Origin: Nonomuraea typhae
GTDB taxonomy: Bacteria > Actinomycetota > Actinomycetes > Streptosporangiales > Streptosporangiaceae
Assembly (NCBI RefSeq): GCF_009760925.1
Contig: NZ_VRLV01000010.1
Span: forward strand, 360,963-424,962
Length of the DNA: 64,000 bases
Direction of reading: 5' to 3'
Position 1 is the stretch's first letter. Every line of letters begins with the position of its first letter. The notes under the pieces are model-generated. The model was given only the letters and a program-made list of their open reading frames with translations, made no database searches and was not told the DNA's origin. Shown here in pieces: positions 38,365 through 46,352 of the stretch. A program made the translations under genes and the position numbers.

Positions 38365-39600
38365 CTACGACAGGCCCGCCGCGGCCACCGCCGCCCAGGC
38401 GACCTCGTCGTGTTCGATGTCGCTGTGCGCTCCCGCGAGGAACGACAGCCGCCTGTTGACGACGGCGTTGGCGTCGAGGCTGCGGTACCCGCCGGGGCGG
38501 AAGGCGTACGGCCGGCCGGCGGCGGCGAGGGGTGTGGACGCGGCGCCGTCGAAGCCGTCGTGGCCCAGCGCTCCCCACCGGTGCGCGGCCTCGCTGCTGG
38601 TGTCCTGGCGGGCCAGGCGGCTGGCCATGGGGTACCACCAGGACAGGGCGCGGTCGGCCGTGGAGAACGTGCTGACCAGCGGCCCGGCCACGCGCGAGCC
38701 GTACCCGGACAGCGCGCCGCGGCCGGTGACGAAGGCGAAGTGGCTGAAGGCGGCCTGGATCAGCGTGAGCGAGCCGGCCTGGACGCCCGGGGACAGGCCG
38801 GTGAGCGCGTAGGCGGCCAGGCGAGCGCCGAAGCTGTGGCCCAGGAGGTGGACGCGTAGCCCCGGGTTGCGCCGGATCAGCCGGTCGAGGAGGGGGCCGA
38901 GGCCGTGGCGGCCGATGACGCCCGCGCGGTTCTTCATCTCGTAGTAGCTCAGGGCCCTGAGCGTTTCCCTGGCGCCGGCCCACAGCGTCTGGAAGAGGTC
39001 GGTGCCCTGGGTGAAGGAGCCGTCGGCGGGCGCGAGCGCGGCCATCGCGCCGAACACGTCCAGGTAGGGGCGGTCCAGGGCGGCGGCCTCGCCCGTGTCC
39101 TCCTCGCCGGAGGGCGGGCTGGTGACCAGGCCGGCGATCAGCTCGTGGCAGCGCTGGAGCTTGGCGGGGTCCTGCGGCCTGGAGTCCAGGAGGGCGCCGA
39201 TCTCCGCCAGGTCGTCCTCCTGGCCGGGGAAGGCGCCCGCCAGAGCCGTGGTGACCGCTCCTCCGGCTACCGGGGCTCCTCCGGTCACCGGGGCTCCTCC
39301 GGTCACCGGGGCGACGGGCATCCCGGGTGCGGACTGCGTGGCCGTACCGATGACCGGACCGTCCGCGGCCGGTTCGTCCTCGGGGAAGAGCAGGGACGGC
39401 CAGAACACGCCCGCGAAGGCGGCCTCGCCGGAGAGCATGGGGGCCATCAGGCCGAACAGCGAGGAGTACAGGCGGCGGGCGCTCTGCTCCGAGCTGTTCC
39501 AGCCGTGGCTGAAGACGAACAGGTTCGCCGCCTGCCCGGCCTGGAGGTCACCGGTGAGCAGGGTGCCGTCTTTGCCGAAGCGGATGTCCTCGTAACGCAT
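38365..39600 (-). CDS. Alpha/beta hydrolase, intracellular
   Basis: 411 residues with no signal peptide. The N-terminal strand-turn is NLFVFSHGWNSSEQSARRLY and the nucleophile elbow is HLLGHSFGAR (Ser near 256). A C-terminal His is plausible in GAHSDIEHDEV. This is a lipase/esterase-like fold of a type I cannot name. An 18-bp tandem repeat encoding PVTGGA lies in a loop (39260-39313). It sits nine bases downstream of the subtilase gene on the same strand, so the two are probably co-transcribed. The 3' end converges on the PKS gene with 12 bases between. Confidence 0.72.
   Translation of the reverse strand: MRYEDIRFGKDGTLLTGDLQAGQAANLFVFSHGWNSSEQSARRLYSSLFGLMAPMLSGEAAFAGVFWPSLLFPEDEPAADGPVIGTATQSAPGMPVAPVTGGAPVTGGAPVAGGAVTTALAGAFPGQEDDLAEIGALLDSRPQDPAKLQRCHELIAGLVTSPPSGEEDTGEAAALDRPYLDVFGAMAALAPADGSFTQGTDLFQTLWAGARETLRALSYYEMKNRAGVIGRHGLGPLLDRLIRRNPGLRVHLLGHSFGARLAAYALTGLSPGVQAGSLTLIQAAFSHFAFVTGRGALSGYGSRVAGPLVSTFSTADRALSWWYPMASRLARQDTSSEAAHRWGALGHDGFDGAASTPLAAAGRPYAFRPGGYRSLDANAVVNRRLSFLAGAHSDIEHDEVAWAAVAAAGLS
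39260..39313 (-). repeat. 18-bp tandem repeats (three units) in the hydrolase gene
   Basis: Plus-strand units CCTCCGG-YYACCGGGGCK start at 39260, 39278 and 39296; the last two are nearly identical. They encode PVTGGA repeats in a Gly/Ala-rich loop and keep the frame. Likely slippage product. Confidence 0.75.
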
Positions 39601-39609
39601 GGTTTCTCC

Positions 39610-41115
39610 TCAGACTCTGGACAGGGCGGCCAGCAGGTCCACCAGCCCGTGCCCCTCGAAGAAGCGGTCGCGGCCCAGGGAGACGGCCGTCTCGCAGAAC
39701 AGGCGCTTGACCCGGTCGGGCAGGCCCATGAACTCCCTGCGCGCGGACAAGAAGGCGGCGATGGCGCCGGACACGTGCGGAGCGGCCATCGAGGTGCCGC
39801 TCGACTCGGCGTAACAGGCTTCGCCGTTGACCTCGGCGAAGACCGGGATGCGGGCCCGCATGGCCCCCACGGCGCAGGAGGTGATGCGCTCGCCCGGGGC
39901 CACCAGGTCCGGTTTGAGCCGGCCGTCGAGCGTCGGCCCCTTGGACGACAGGTAGGTGACGCCGTAGACGTGCGGCTTGTCCCGGTGCGTGGAGCCCACC
40001 GCGATCGCCCGATCGGCGTTGGCCGGGTCGGTGATGCTGGACAGCGTGCCGCTCAGGCCGTCCACGCCCTGGGTCCAGCCGCCGTTGCCCGCGCTGACCA
40101 CGGCCACCACGCCGGTGCCGACCAGCAGGTCCAGTTCCCTGCACAGTGGGCTCTGCCCGGCCGCGTAGTCCCGGAAGTACCAGGGACAGCCCAGGCTCAG
40201 GTTGACCCCGTGAATGCGCAGCAGGCGTCCTCCGGCGTTGACCCGCCGTATGTGTTCCAGGGCCGCGATCACGGCGCTGGAGGTGGTGCGCGCGAAGCCC
40301 TTGCTGGTGTCCATCACCTTCAGGCTGACCAGGTGGGCCATGGGGGCGATGCCCGCCAGCGCCCGGTTGGGTTCGAGCACGCGCTGTTCCCAGGGCGGCA
40401 GCTGGAAGCCGTCGCCGGCCGACGGCCGCATGCTCGCGAGCCTGGCCTTGGCGTCCTGTGAAAGCCGGCCGGCGATGATGCCCGCGACGTGGGTGCCGTG
40501 GCCGTCCTCGTCGATCAGGGCGGTGGAGGGCAGGGAGTCGTCGGGCGCGGGCTCGTCGCGCACGATGTGACTGAAGTCCCGGTGCAGCTCGCAGACGTCG
40601 GGGGCGCTCAACGTGCCGCCGGCGAAGTGCGGGTGGGTGGCCTCGATGCCGGTGTCCAGGACCGCCCAGACGACGCCCGCGCCGTCCGCGGCGAAGGTGC
40701 GCATCGCGGCGTCCGCCTTCACCGTGCTCACGGACCGGTCGATCTGCGGATGGTGGAGGTAGTCGGGCCAGATGCGGAAGATGGTGTTCCTGCCCGGCTG
40801 CTCCTCGTCGAGGACGAGCAGGCGCATGATCTCCCGCCGGAGCAGGTGGCATTTCACGTAGGCCGCGGAGACGGGCAGAGGCGCGGGCCGGAGCTCCCCC
40901 AGGTTCTCCAGCGCCCGGGGCAGCACGTGCTCCAGGAAGTCCCGGCGGACCCGCTCGGGGTCCACGCTGGCGTGGAGGTTCAGTTCGACCAGGGTGCCCA
41001 GAAGTTCCTCACCGTGGGCCGGGGTGGAGTCCACGCTCTCACCGACCACGGCCTTGGGGATGCTGTCGTCGACCAGGAGGGGGCTGACCGCCCATCGTTT
41101 GCCGTTGGCTGTCAT
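39610..41115 (-). CDS. S8 subtilisin-like peptidase, cytoplasmic (first of three)
   Basis: 501 residues with no signal peptide. The catalytic triad is complete: Asp in AVLDTGIEATHPHF, His in DEDGHGTHVAGIIAG and Ser in ESSGTSMAAPHVSGA. The oxyanion Asn is in VVSAGNGGW. The first 135 residues are not a standard I9 propeptide and contain a Leu/Arg-rich helical region, perhaps a substrate- or partner-binding part. A GGGG-N3-CCCC motif lies 50-60 bases upstream of the start. The downstream gene is the alpha/beta hydrolase. Cytoplasmic subtilases near RiPP enzymes often act as leader peptidases; that role here is inference. Confidence 0.88.
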   Translation of the reverse strand: MTANGKRWAVSPLLVDDSIPKAVVGESVDSTPAHGEELLGTLVELNLHASVDPERVRRDFLEHVLPRALENLGELRPAPLPVSAAYVKCHLLRREIMRLLVLDEEQPGRNTIFRIWPDYLHHPQIDRSVSTVKADAAMRTFAADGAGVVWAVLDTGIEATHPHFAGGTLSAPDVCELHRDFSHIVRDEPAPDDSLPSTALIDEDGHGTHVAGIIAGRLSQDAKARLASMRPSAGDGFQLPPWEQRVLEPNRALAGIAPMAHLVSLKVMDTSKGFARTTSSAVIAALEHIRRVNAGGRLLRIHGVNLSLGCPWYFRDYAAGQSPLCRELDLLVGTGVVAVVSAGNGGWTQGVDGLSGTLSSITDPANADRAIAVGSTHRDKPHVYGVTYLSSKGPTLDGRLKPDLVAPGERITSCAVGAMRARIPVFAEVNGEACYAESSGTSMAAPHVSGAIAAFLSARREFMGLPDRVKRLFCETAVSLGRDRFFEGHGLVDLLAALSRV

Positions 41116-41162
41116 GAGCCGACAGTAGGAATCGCGGCAGATCGGCCGCCTCGGGGCACTGC

Positions 41163-41180
41163 CCAGGGGTTTCCCCAGGG
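41163..41180. promoter_or_regulatory. Palindrome-like operator motif upstream of subtilase 1
   Basis: Plus strand CCAGGGGTTTCCCCAGGG, with GGGG and CCCC arms three bases apart, between the radical SAM stop and the subtilase 1 start. A related CCCAGGGAAAACCCC and an AGGGG-CAT-CCCCT occur between subtilases 2 and 3. Similar GGG-A/T-CCC palindromes are known targets of LuxR-type regulators such as PimM, and a LAL-type LuxR gene is in this cluster. Confidence 0.5.
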
Positions 41181-41182
41181 TT

Positions 41183-43183
41183 TCAGGGCGGCGTCACCGT
41201 GATGACCTCGACGCTCCTTCCCACCTCGGCCGGCAGGCCGCTCAGGTCGATCGTGCGGTCCAGCCCGGGCGTGCCGAGCAGCGCGGTGAAGCGGTCCTCC
41301 GGCGCGGTGACGGCGAAGGAGAAGCCGATGAGCGCCCCCGTCTCGAACCCCTTCCCGTGGAACCAGGCGAGGACCTCGCCCGCCCGCGCCACGTCCGACA
41401 GGACCACGAGCGCCGTGCGGCTCCCTCCGGCCGCCGGAGCCTCCGTGATCGGGTGGTCCAGGGCCGTGCGCGCCGGGCGGTGGACGGCCAGCGTCAGCCA
41501 GTTGCGCCCGTCGCACACCATGAGCCGCCGCCGCAGGCAGTCCGCCAGGAACTCCCGCACCTGCGCCGGCCCGGCGCCGAGCCCGACGCCCACGGCCAGC
41601 GCGGTCCGCTCCGCCGTGACCCGGTCGCACCTGGCGTACACCGCCGCCCGCCAGCCCGCCAGGAAGTAGGAGGTGGACACGCGGGGGTCGGTCACGAGCA
41701 GGCTGCCGTCGCCCCGGCGGTAGACGACCGGCGCCGGGTCCGGGCCCTCCGCCACCCAGCGGGCGACCCGTTCCCTCGCCGGGCCCGTGTACGCGTCCGG
41801 GTCGCGGCCGTCGGCGTAGGCGAAGTCGAAGTAGTAGGCCAGCCGCCGCAGCGACTCCTCGGGGAAGGGATAAAGGTGCCGGTAGGCCGCCAGCGGCCGC
41901 ACCCGCGTCAGCCCGAACCCCTGCGGATCCATGAAGAACGGGCTGAACCGGTCGAGCCTGACCGGCGTCATCCCGCTCGGCGGCGGCAGGAAGCCGATGG
42001 CGTCGACCAGGCCGGGAAGGTCGGCGTAGTCCTCGGCACGCTCACCCGGGAAGCCGTAGATCAGGTTCCACTCCGGGGCCACGCCGTACTCCAGGCACCA
42101 CTTGAGCAGCTGGATGTTGCGCAGCGCCGTGGTGCCCTTGCGCATGAGGGCCAGCACGTGATCGCTGAGACTCTCCACCCCGGGCTGCACGTGCCGCACG
42201 CCCGCATCGGCGAGCGCCCGCACCTGGCCGGCCGTCAGGTTCGCCTTCACCTCGAAGAACAGCCGGTACGGCGCGCCCGCCGCGGCCAGCGCCGGCAGAA
42301 GGGTGGCGAAGTAGCGCATGTCCAGGATGTTGTCCACGGCGGCCACGTCGCGGACGCCGTAGCGGCGCAGCTCGTCGAGCTCGGCCAGCACCCGCTCCGC
42401 CGTCTTGCTGCGGAAGGCCATCGTCTGGCCGTTGAGCCCGCAGAACGTGCAGTGGTGCTTGGCCCCCCACCAGCACCCTCGGGAGGTCTCCAGCAGGAGC
42501 GTCGGCTCCACCCCTTCGGGCAGCGCGGCGAAGTAGTCGTCGTAGCAGGGAACGGGCAGCAGGTCGAGGCCGACCGGCGGCGGGGTGCCGCGCTCGCCCC
42601 GCAGATAGGCGGGGAAGCTCGTGTCCGCCTCGCCGGAGAACACCCGGTCGACGAAGGGGAACCTGGCCTGCAGTTCCTCGCCCATCTCGCCTTCCCAGTT
42701 GGCCCCGCCGAAGACGATCGTGACCGCCGGGTGGGCGGCCTTGACCTGCCGGGCGAGCGCGAGGGAGGCCACGTTCTGCTCGAAGGTGGAGGTGAAGCCG
42801 GCCACGTCGTAGCCGGACCAGTCGATCTCCGCCACGCACCGGCGCACAAACGCCCGGCACGCCTCCCGGAGTCCGAGCAGCCGCTCGACGGCGGCCTCCG
42901 GCAGCCGCCAGGCGCCGCGCAACACCTCCTCGGCGTAAGCGGCGTCGGCCTCGGGACGCTCGCCGTACAACGCCGAGGTGAACAGCCACTCCCCGGCGAA
43001 GGCGCGGTGCGGCAGGCCCTCCTGGACCCACTGGTAGGCGGCGTGCCCGATGCGCTCGGCGAGGGGGAAGCCGAGGTAGCGCACGTCGCAGTGCACGCCC
43101 TCCCGGCGCAGGGCCGCCTGGAGCAGGCTGAGTCCCAGCGCGGGCCGCTCCAGCGCGTGCCACGGCATGCTGACCAGCAGCAC
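41183..43183 (-). CDS. B12-binding radical SAM enzyme, RiPP maturase type (rSAM_ocin_1-like)
   Basis: 666 residues from GTG 43183, chosen because VLLVSMPWHALERPALGLS is the usual start; the frame remains open upstream into the subtilase gene. An N-terminal cobalamin-binding-like domain (about 1-200, with TIVFGGANWEGE and VFSGEADTSF) is followed by the radical SAM domain. That domain has SRGCWWGAKHHCTFCGLNG, so the cluster cysteines are 237, 245 and 248 (C-x7-C-x2-C). This spacing and sequence are characteristic of RiPP maturation radical SAM protein 1. Such enzymes modify ribosomal peptides, for example by methylation or epimerisation. The last 150 residues are a less conserved domain. It lies between two subtilase genes on the same strand. 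Confidence 0.87.
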   Translation of the reverse strand: MLLVSMPWHALERPALGLSLLQAALRREGVHCDVRYLGFPLAERIGHAAYQWVQEGLPHRAFAGEWLFTSALYGERPEADAAYAEEVLRGAWRLPEAAVERLLGLREACRAFVRRCVAEIDWSGYDVAGFTSTFEQNVASLALARQVKAAHPAVTIVFGGANWEGEMGEELQARFPFVDRVFSGEADTSFPAYLRGERGTPPPVGLDLLPVPCYDDYFAALPEGVEPTLLLETSRGCWWGAKHHCTFCGLNGQTMAFRSKTAERVLAELDELRRYGVRDVAAVDNILDMRYFATLLPALAAAGAPYRLFFEVKANLTAGQVRALADAGVRHVQPGVESLSDHVLALMRKGTTALRNIQLLKWCLEYGVAPEWNLIYGFPGERAEDYADLPGLVDAIGFLPPPSGMTPVRLDRFSPFFMDPQGFGLTRVRPLAAYRHLYPFPEESLRRLAYYFDFAYADGRDPDAYTGPARERVARWVAEGPDPAPVVYRRGDGSLLVTDPRVSTSYFLAGWRAAVYARCDRVTAERTALAVGVGLGAGPAQVREFLADCLRRRLMVCDGRNWLTLAVHRPARTALDHPITEAPAAGGSRTALVVLSDVARAGEVLAWFHGKGFETGALIGFSFAVTAPEDRFTALLGTPGLDRTIDLSGLPAEVGRSVEVITVTPP

Positions 43184-43200
43184 GCGTGGCGGGGCCGCGC

Positions 43201-44796
43201 TCAGAGCCGCTCCTCCAGGTACCTGGCCTCGGCGACGCCGAGCACGGGCGGCCCCCACCCGGTCAGGGTGTCCACGACCGAGACGGCCTCGGCCACCCCG
43301 CCGCGGATGCCCATGTTGGTCCTGATGCCCATGGACGTCACCGGCGCCCGCATGGCGCGCAGCTTGGCCTTGAGTACCGCCTTGTCCACGTCGACCAGCC
43401 CGGTGCCGGTCGCCAGGTCCTCTTTCCGCCTGGCCCGCCGTCCTCCGGTGGAGGGATTGCTGCCGCCCGTGGTGACGTCCCGGGCGGTGGACACCAGCAT
43501 CTCCTTGACCTCGCGCGGAGTGGCCTGCGGCCACACCTGCTTGATGAGCGCGCAGGCGCCGGCGAGCTGGGGTGCCGCCGCCGAGGTACCGCTGATGGCG
43601 GCCCAGCCGTCGTCGGGCGCGGTCTCGTCGCCGTCGGGATGGGCGCCGCCGCCCGCGATCTCCCGGTCGATGGTGCTGTCCGGCGGGACGGGCAGCATGA
43701 TGTAGGCGCCGCGTGGCCGCAGGCCGACCAGCCCGGCCAGGTCGGGCACCTTGCGGCCGGCGTAGATCCGGCTGGCGAAGCCGCTCGCGTAGTCGGAGGC
43801 GTGCAGGTCGCCGAGCTGGTCCACGTAGGCGCCGCCCGCCGAGATGACGTCGGGGTGCTGGCCGGGGAAGCCGAAGTGGCCGTTCCCCGCGGAGCACACC
43901 ACGATGATCCCCTGCCGGACGGCGAGCGCGATGGCGGCCTCCAGCGCGTGGTCGGCCGCGCTGAGCGGTCCCTTCTCCAGGCTCGATCCCCAGCTGCAGC
44001 TGATGATGTGCGGGTTGAGCGCGACGGCGGCGTTGAACGCGCCGATCGTGTTGGCGCGATTCATCTTCACCATCGTGAGCTCGACGTCCGGCGCGATGGC
44101 GAAGAGGTTCGCCGACTCGGCCGTGCCGTGGCCGTACTCGTCGTCTCCGGGACGGTCGGTACCGGGTCCCAGCACGACGCGGACCTGGTAGTCGCGGGTG
44201 ACGAAGAAGGGGTGCGCGTAGTGACCGGAGTCCACCATGGCGACCTTGATCCCGGCGCCCGTCACGCCGCTCAGGTGCGCCCGCTCGGCCTTGCAGTGGT
44301 GTGCCACGCCTTCGGGGGCGCGCAGATGCCAGTAGAGCTTCCGGGGCGCCTGCGCGTCCACCATGTAGTAGCGGGCCTGCTCAAGGGCGACGCCTTCGAT
44401 CACGCTGCCGGCGGCGGTGTCCGCGGCGGTTCTGATCAGGCCCTGTTCCCTCGTGTCCCGGCAGTCCACGAACGTCGCCGGCTCGAGCTGGCCCTGGGAC
44501 TTGAGCACCGGCAACTCCCGGGCATAGAGGTCGCATGCGAACATGCTCTCGAATGCCTCGGGCGTCCCCGAGACTCCCAGGGTGGAGGTGGCGTACGACA
44601 TCTCGTGCAGAGTGAATCCCGCGCCCATGAGCAGGCTGCAGGCGGCGGTGATCGCGTCGGCGGTGGAGGTGAACTGGGAAACCGTGTCCTCGGTGATCCG
44701 CCGCTCACCGGCGAACACACTCGCGTCGAACAAGGACGTGCCGCGTGACCGCGGCGACACCTGTGCGTAGATGACTTTCGGCAGCGCGACATCCAT
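43201..44796 (-). CDS. S8 subtilisin-like peptidase, cytoplasmic (second of three)
   Basis: 531 residues from ATG 44796; a GTG two codons earlier is possible. Triad: Asp in VAMVDSGHYAHPFF, His in DEYGHGTAESANLFA and Ser in SGTSAAAPQLAGA; oxyanion Asn in VCSAGNGHFG. The N-terminal 170 residues contain a domain with LYARELPVLKSQGQLEPATF that I do not recognise and no signal peptide. The active-site sequences differ from those of the other two subtilases, so these are not recent tandem duplicates. It is 17 bases upstream of the radical SAM gene and co-directional, so coexpression is likely. Confidence 0.86.
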   Translation of the reverse strand: MDVALPKVIYAQVSPRSRGTSLFDASVFAGERRITEDTVSQFTSTADAITAACSLLMGAGFTLHEMSYATSTLGVSGTPEAFESMFACDLYARELPVLKSQGQLEPATFVDCRDTREQGLIRTAADTAAGSVIEGVALEQARYYMVDAQAPRKLYWHLRAPEGVAHHCKAERAHLSGVTGAGIKVAMVDSGHYAHPFFVTRDYQVRVVLGPGTDRPGDDEYGHGTAESANLFAIAPDVELTMVKMNRANTIGAFNAAVALNPHIISCSWGSSLEKGPLSAADHALEAAIALAVRQGIIVVCSAGNGHFGFPGQHPDVISAGGAYVDQLGDLHASDYASGFASRIYAGRKVPDLAGLVGLRPRGAYIMLPVPPDSTIDREIAGGGAHPDGDETAPDDGWAAISGTSAAAPQLAGACALIKQVWPQATPREVKEMLVSTARDVTTGGSNPSTGGRRARRKEDLATGTGLVDVDKAVLKAKLRAMRAPVTSMGIRTNMGIRGGVAEAVSVVDTLTGWGPPVLGVAEARYLEERL

Positions 44797-44830
44797 GAGC
44801 ACAAGCTAGGCAGGCTCTACCGCCTCGCGC

Positions 44831-44847
44831 CCCAGGGAAAACCCCGG
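44831..44847. promoter_or_regulatory. Operator-like motif between the divergent subtilases (site A)
   Basis: CCCAGGGAAAACCCCGG resembles the reverse complement of the motif before subtilase 1 (CCCTGGGGAAACCCCTGG) at 14 of 18 positions. It lies about 35 bases upstream of subtilase 2 and 120 bases upstream of subtilase 3. Confidence 0.45.
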
Positions 44848-44883
44848 CCGGCCCCCGTGTCCGCCCCAGGGTGACGCACGACG

Positions 44884-44896
44884 AGGGGCATCCCCT
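44884..44896. promoter_or_regulatory. Operator-like motif between the divergent subtilases (site B)
   Basis: AGGGG-CAT-CCCCT is a perfect inverted repeat with five-base arms, 70 bases upstream of the subtilase 3 start. It has the same GGGG-N3-CCCC core as the site before subtilase 1. The 170-base gap has no gene of its own. Confidence 0.45.
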
Positions 44897-44966
44897 GCGT
44901 GATCTCGGAGGTCGTCCGGCCGCCCCGCTGCCTACGGTCCTCCCGAAGGAACGCAGAAGGAGAGAC

Positions 44967-46310
44967 ATGGCACACGAGAAGATCACCAGTGGACTGCGGC
45001 AGACGATGGTACAGGCCGGCACCGCCGACACCGTCACCGCGCTGGTCCGCACCCGCCTGCCCGAGCCCGCCCGGGAGAACCTGGCCAGGGTCAGGGAGCA
45101 GGTGGAGGGCGAGCACCTGGCCACCCGCCGCTCGGACCTGCTCCGCGCGGTGCCCGGCCGCTACGACAAGGGCGAGGAGTTCTGCACGGCCCTCCAGCGC
45201 GAGGTCACCGAAGCCCACGCCCCGATCATGTCCGGCGCCCCCAACGGCACCAGCCTGTGGCTGGCCGGCGCCATCGCCGTATCGGGCACCGCCGCCGAGA
45301 TCGAGGACCTGGCCAGGCACGAAGACGTCACCCGCATCGAGCCCAACCCGGTCGTCGAGGTTCCCCGGGTCCTGCGCACCCCGCTGGAGGACAGCCCGGA
45401 ATCGGTCGACGGCAGCGCCTGGGGGCTGGCCACGATCGGGGCGCCGGACGTCTGGGGCGGCTACGGCCGCGGCGACGGCGTGCTCGTCGGGCACCTGGAC
45501 ACCGGCGTCGACGCCGACCACCCGGCGCTGACCGGCAAGGTCGTGGCGTTCGCCGAGTTCGACGGCGCCGGCAACCAGGTGCCCACGGCCGGGCCGTACG
45601 ACACCGACCAGCACGGGACGCACACGGCGGGCACGATCGTCGGCCGCACCCACAGAGGCGTCAACATCGGCGTCGCGCCCGACGCCCGGCTGGCCTCCGC
45701 GCTCGTCCTGCCCGGCGGGTCCGGCACGATCGCGCAGGTCATCGCGGGCATGCAGTGGTGCGTCGCCGAAGGCGTGCACGTGATCAACATGTCGCTGAGC
45801 GTGCCGAAGTACTCGACGGTGTGGAACGCGCCCATCATCAACGCCTGGCTGTCCGGGGTGATCGTGGTCGCCGCCATCGGCAACTCCGGGCAGGGGACGT
45901 CCGACGGCCCCGGCAACGACCCGCTCTGCATCGGCGTCGGCGCCACGCACCCGGCGGAGTCCACGGCCGGCTTCAGCGGCGGCCAGGTCCTGCCCGGCGT
46001 CCCGTGGGGGCCCTACCAGCTGACCTACATCAAGCCCGACATCTGCGCGCCCGGCGTCAGGGTCGTCTCGTCCGTCGGCAAGGACGGGCTCGCCGCGTTC
46101 AACGGCACCTCGATGGCCGCCCCGCACGTCGCCGGCGCGGTCGCGCTCCTGCAGTCGGCCGAGCCCGCGCTCAGGGGCGACCCGTTCGCGACCAGGGCGC
46201 TGCTGCTCGGCTGCGTCGAGGACCACGGCGAAGCCGGCCGCGACCCGCGCTACGGCTTCGGCCGCGTGGACGCCCGCTCCTCGGCCCACCAGGCGATCGC
46301 CCTGCGCTGA
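44967..46310 (+). CDS. S8 subtilisin-like peptidase with N-terminal inhibitor-like domain (third of three)
   Basis: 447 residues; ATG 44967 has AGAAGGAG upstream. Residues 1-140 look like a propeptide/I9-type domain, ending IEDLARHEDVTRIEPNPVVE. The peptidase part has Asp in GHLDTGVDADHPAL, His in DQHGTHTAGTIVG, Asn in AAIGNSGQG and Ser in FNGTSMAAPHVAGA. No signal peptide is visible, so it appears cytoplasmic, possibly self-processing. It is transcribed away from subtilase 2 and converges on the LuxR gene. Confidence 0.88.
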   Translation: MAHEKITSGLRQTMVQAGTADTVTALVRTRLPEPARENLARVREQVEGEHLATRRSDLLRAVPGRYDKGEEFCTALQREVTEAHAPIMSGAPNGTSLWLAGAIAVSGTAAEIEDLARHEDVTRIEPNPVVEVPRVLRTPLEDSPESVDGSAWGLATIGAPDVWGGYGRGDGVLVGHLDTGVDADHPALTGKVVAFAEFDGAGNQVPTAGPYDTDQHGTHTAGTIVGRTHRGVNIGVAPDARLASALVLPGGSGTIAQVIAGMQWCVAEGVHVINMSLSVPKYSTVWNAPIINAWLSGVIVVAAIGNSGQGTSDGPGNDPLCIGVGATHPAESTAGFSGGQVLPGVPWGPYQLTYIKPDICAPGVRVVSSVGKDGLAAFNGTSMAAPHVAGAVALLQSAEPALRGDPFATRALLLGCVEDHGEAGRDPRYGFGRVDARSSAHQAIALR

Positions 46311-46320
46311 CCTCCCGGTA

Positions 46321-46352
46321 CGGCGGGCCGCCCCGTCAGGAGGGGCCCGCCG
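46321..46352. terminator. Hairpin between convergent subtilase 3 and LuxR genes
   Basis: CGGCGGGC (46321-46328) pairs with GCCCGCCG (46345-46352), with further C/G pairing inside. It begins 11 bases after the subtilase stop and covers the last codons of the luxR gene. It could end transcription from both sides; no U-tract is seen. Confidence 0.45.

Noticed and set aside
41183..43897. Extending the radical SAM protein upstream to 43897 (904 residues)
   Set aside because: The extra part lies over the subtilase 2 gene in another frame and has no similarity to the family. Homology begins at GTG 43183.
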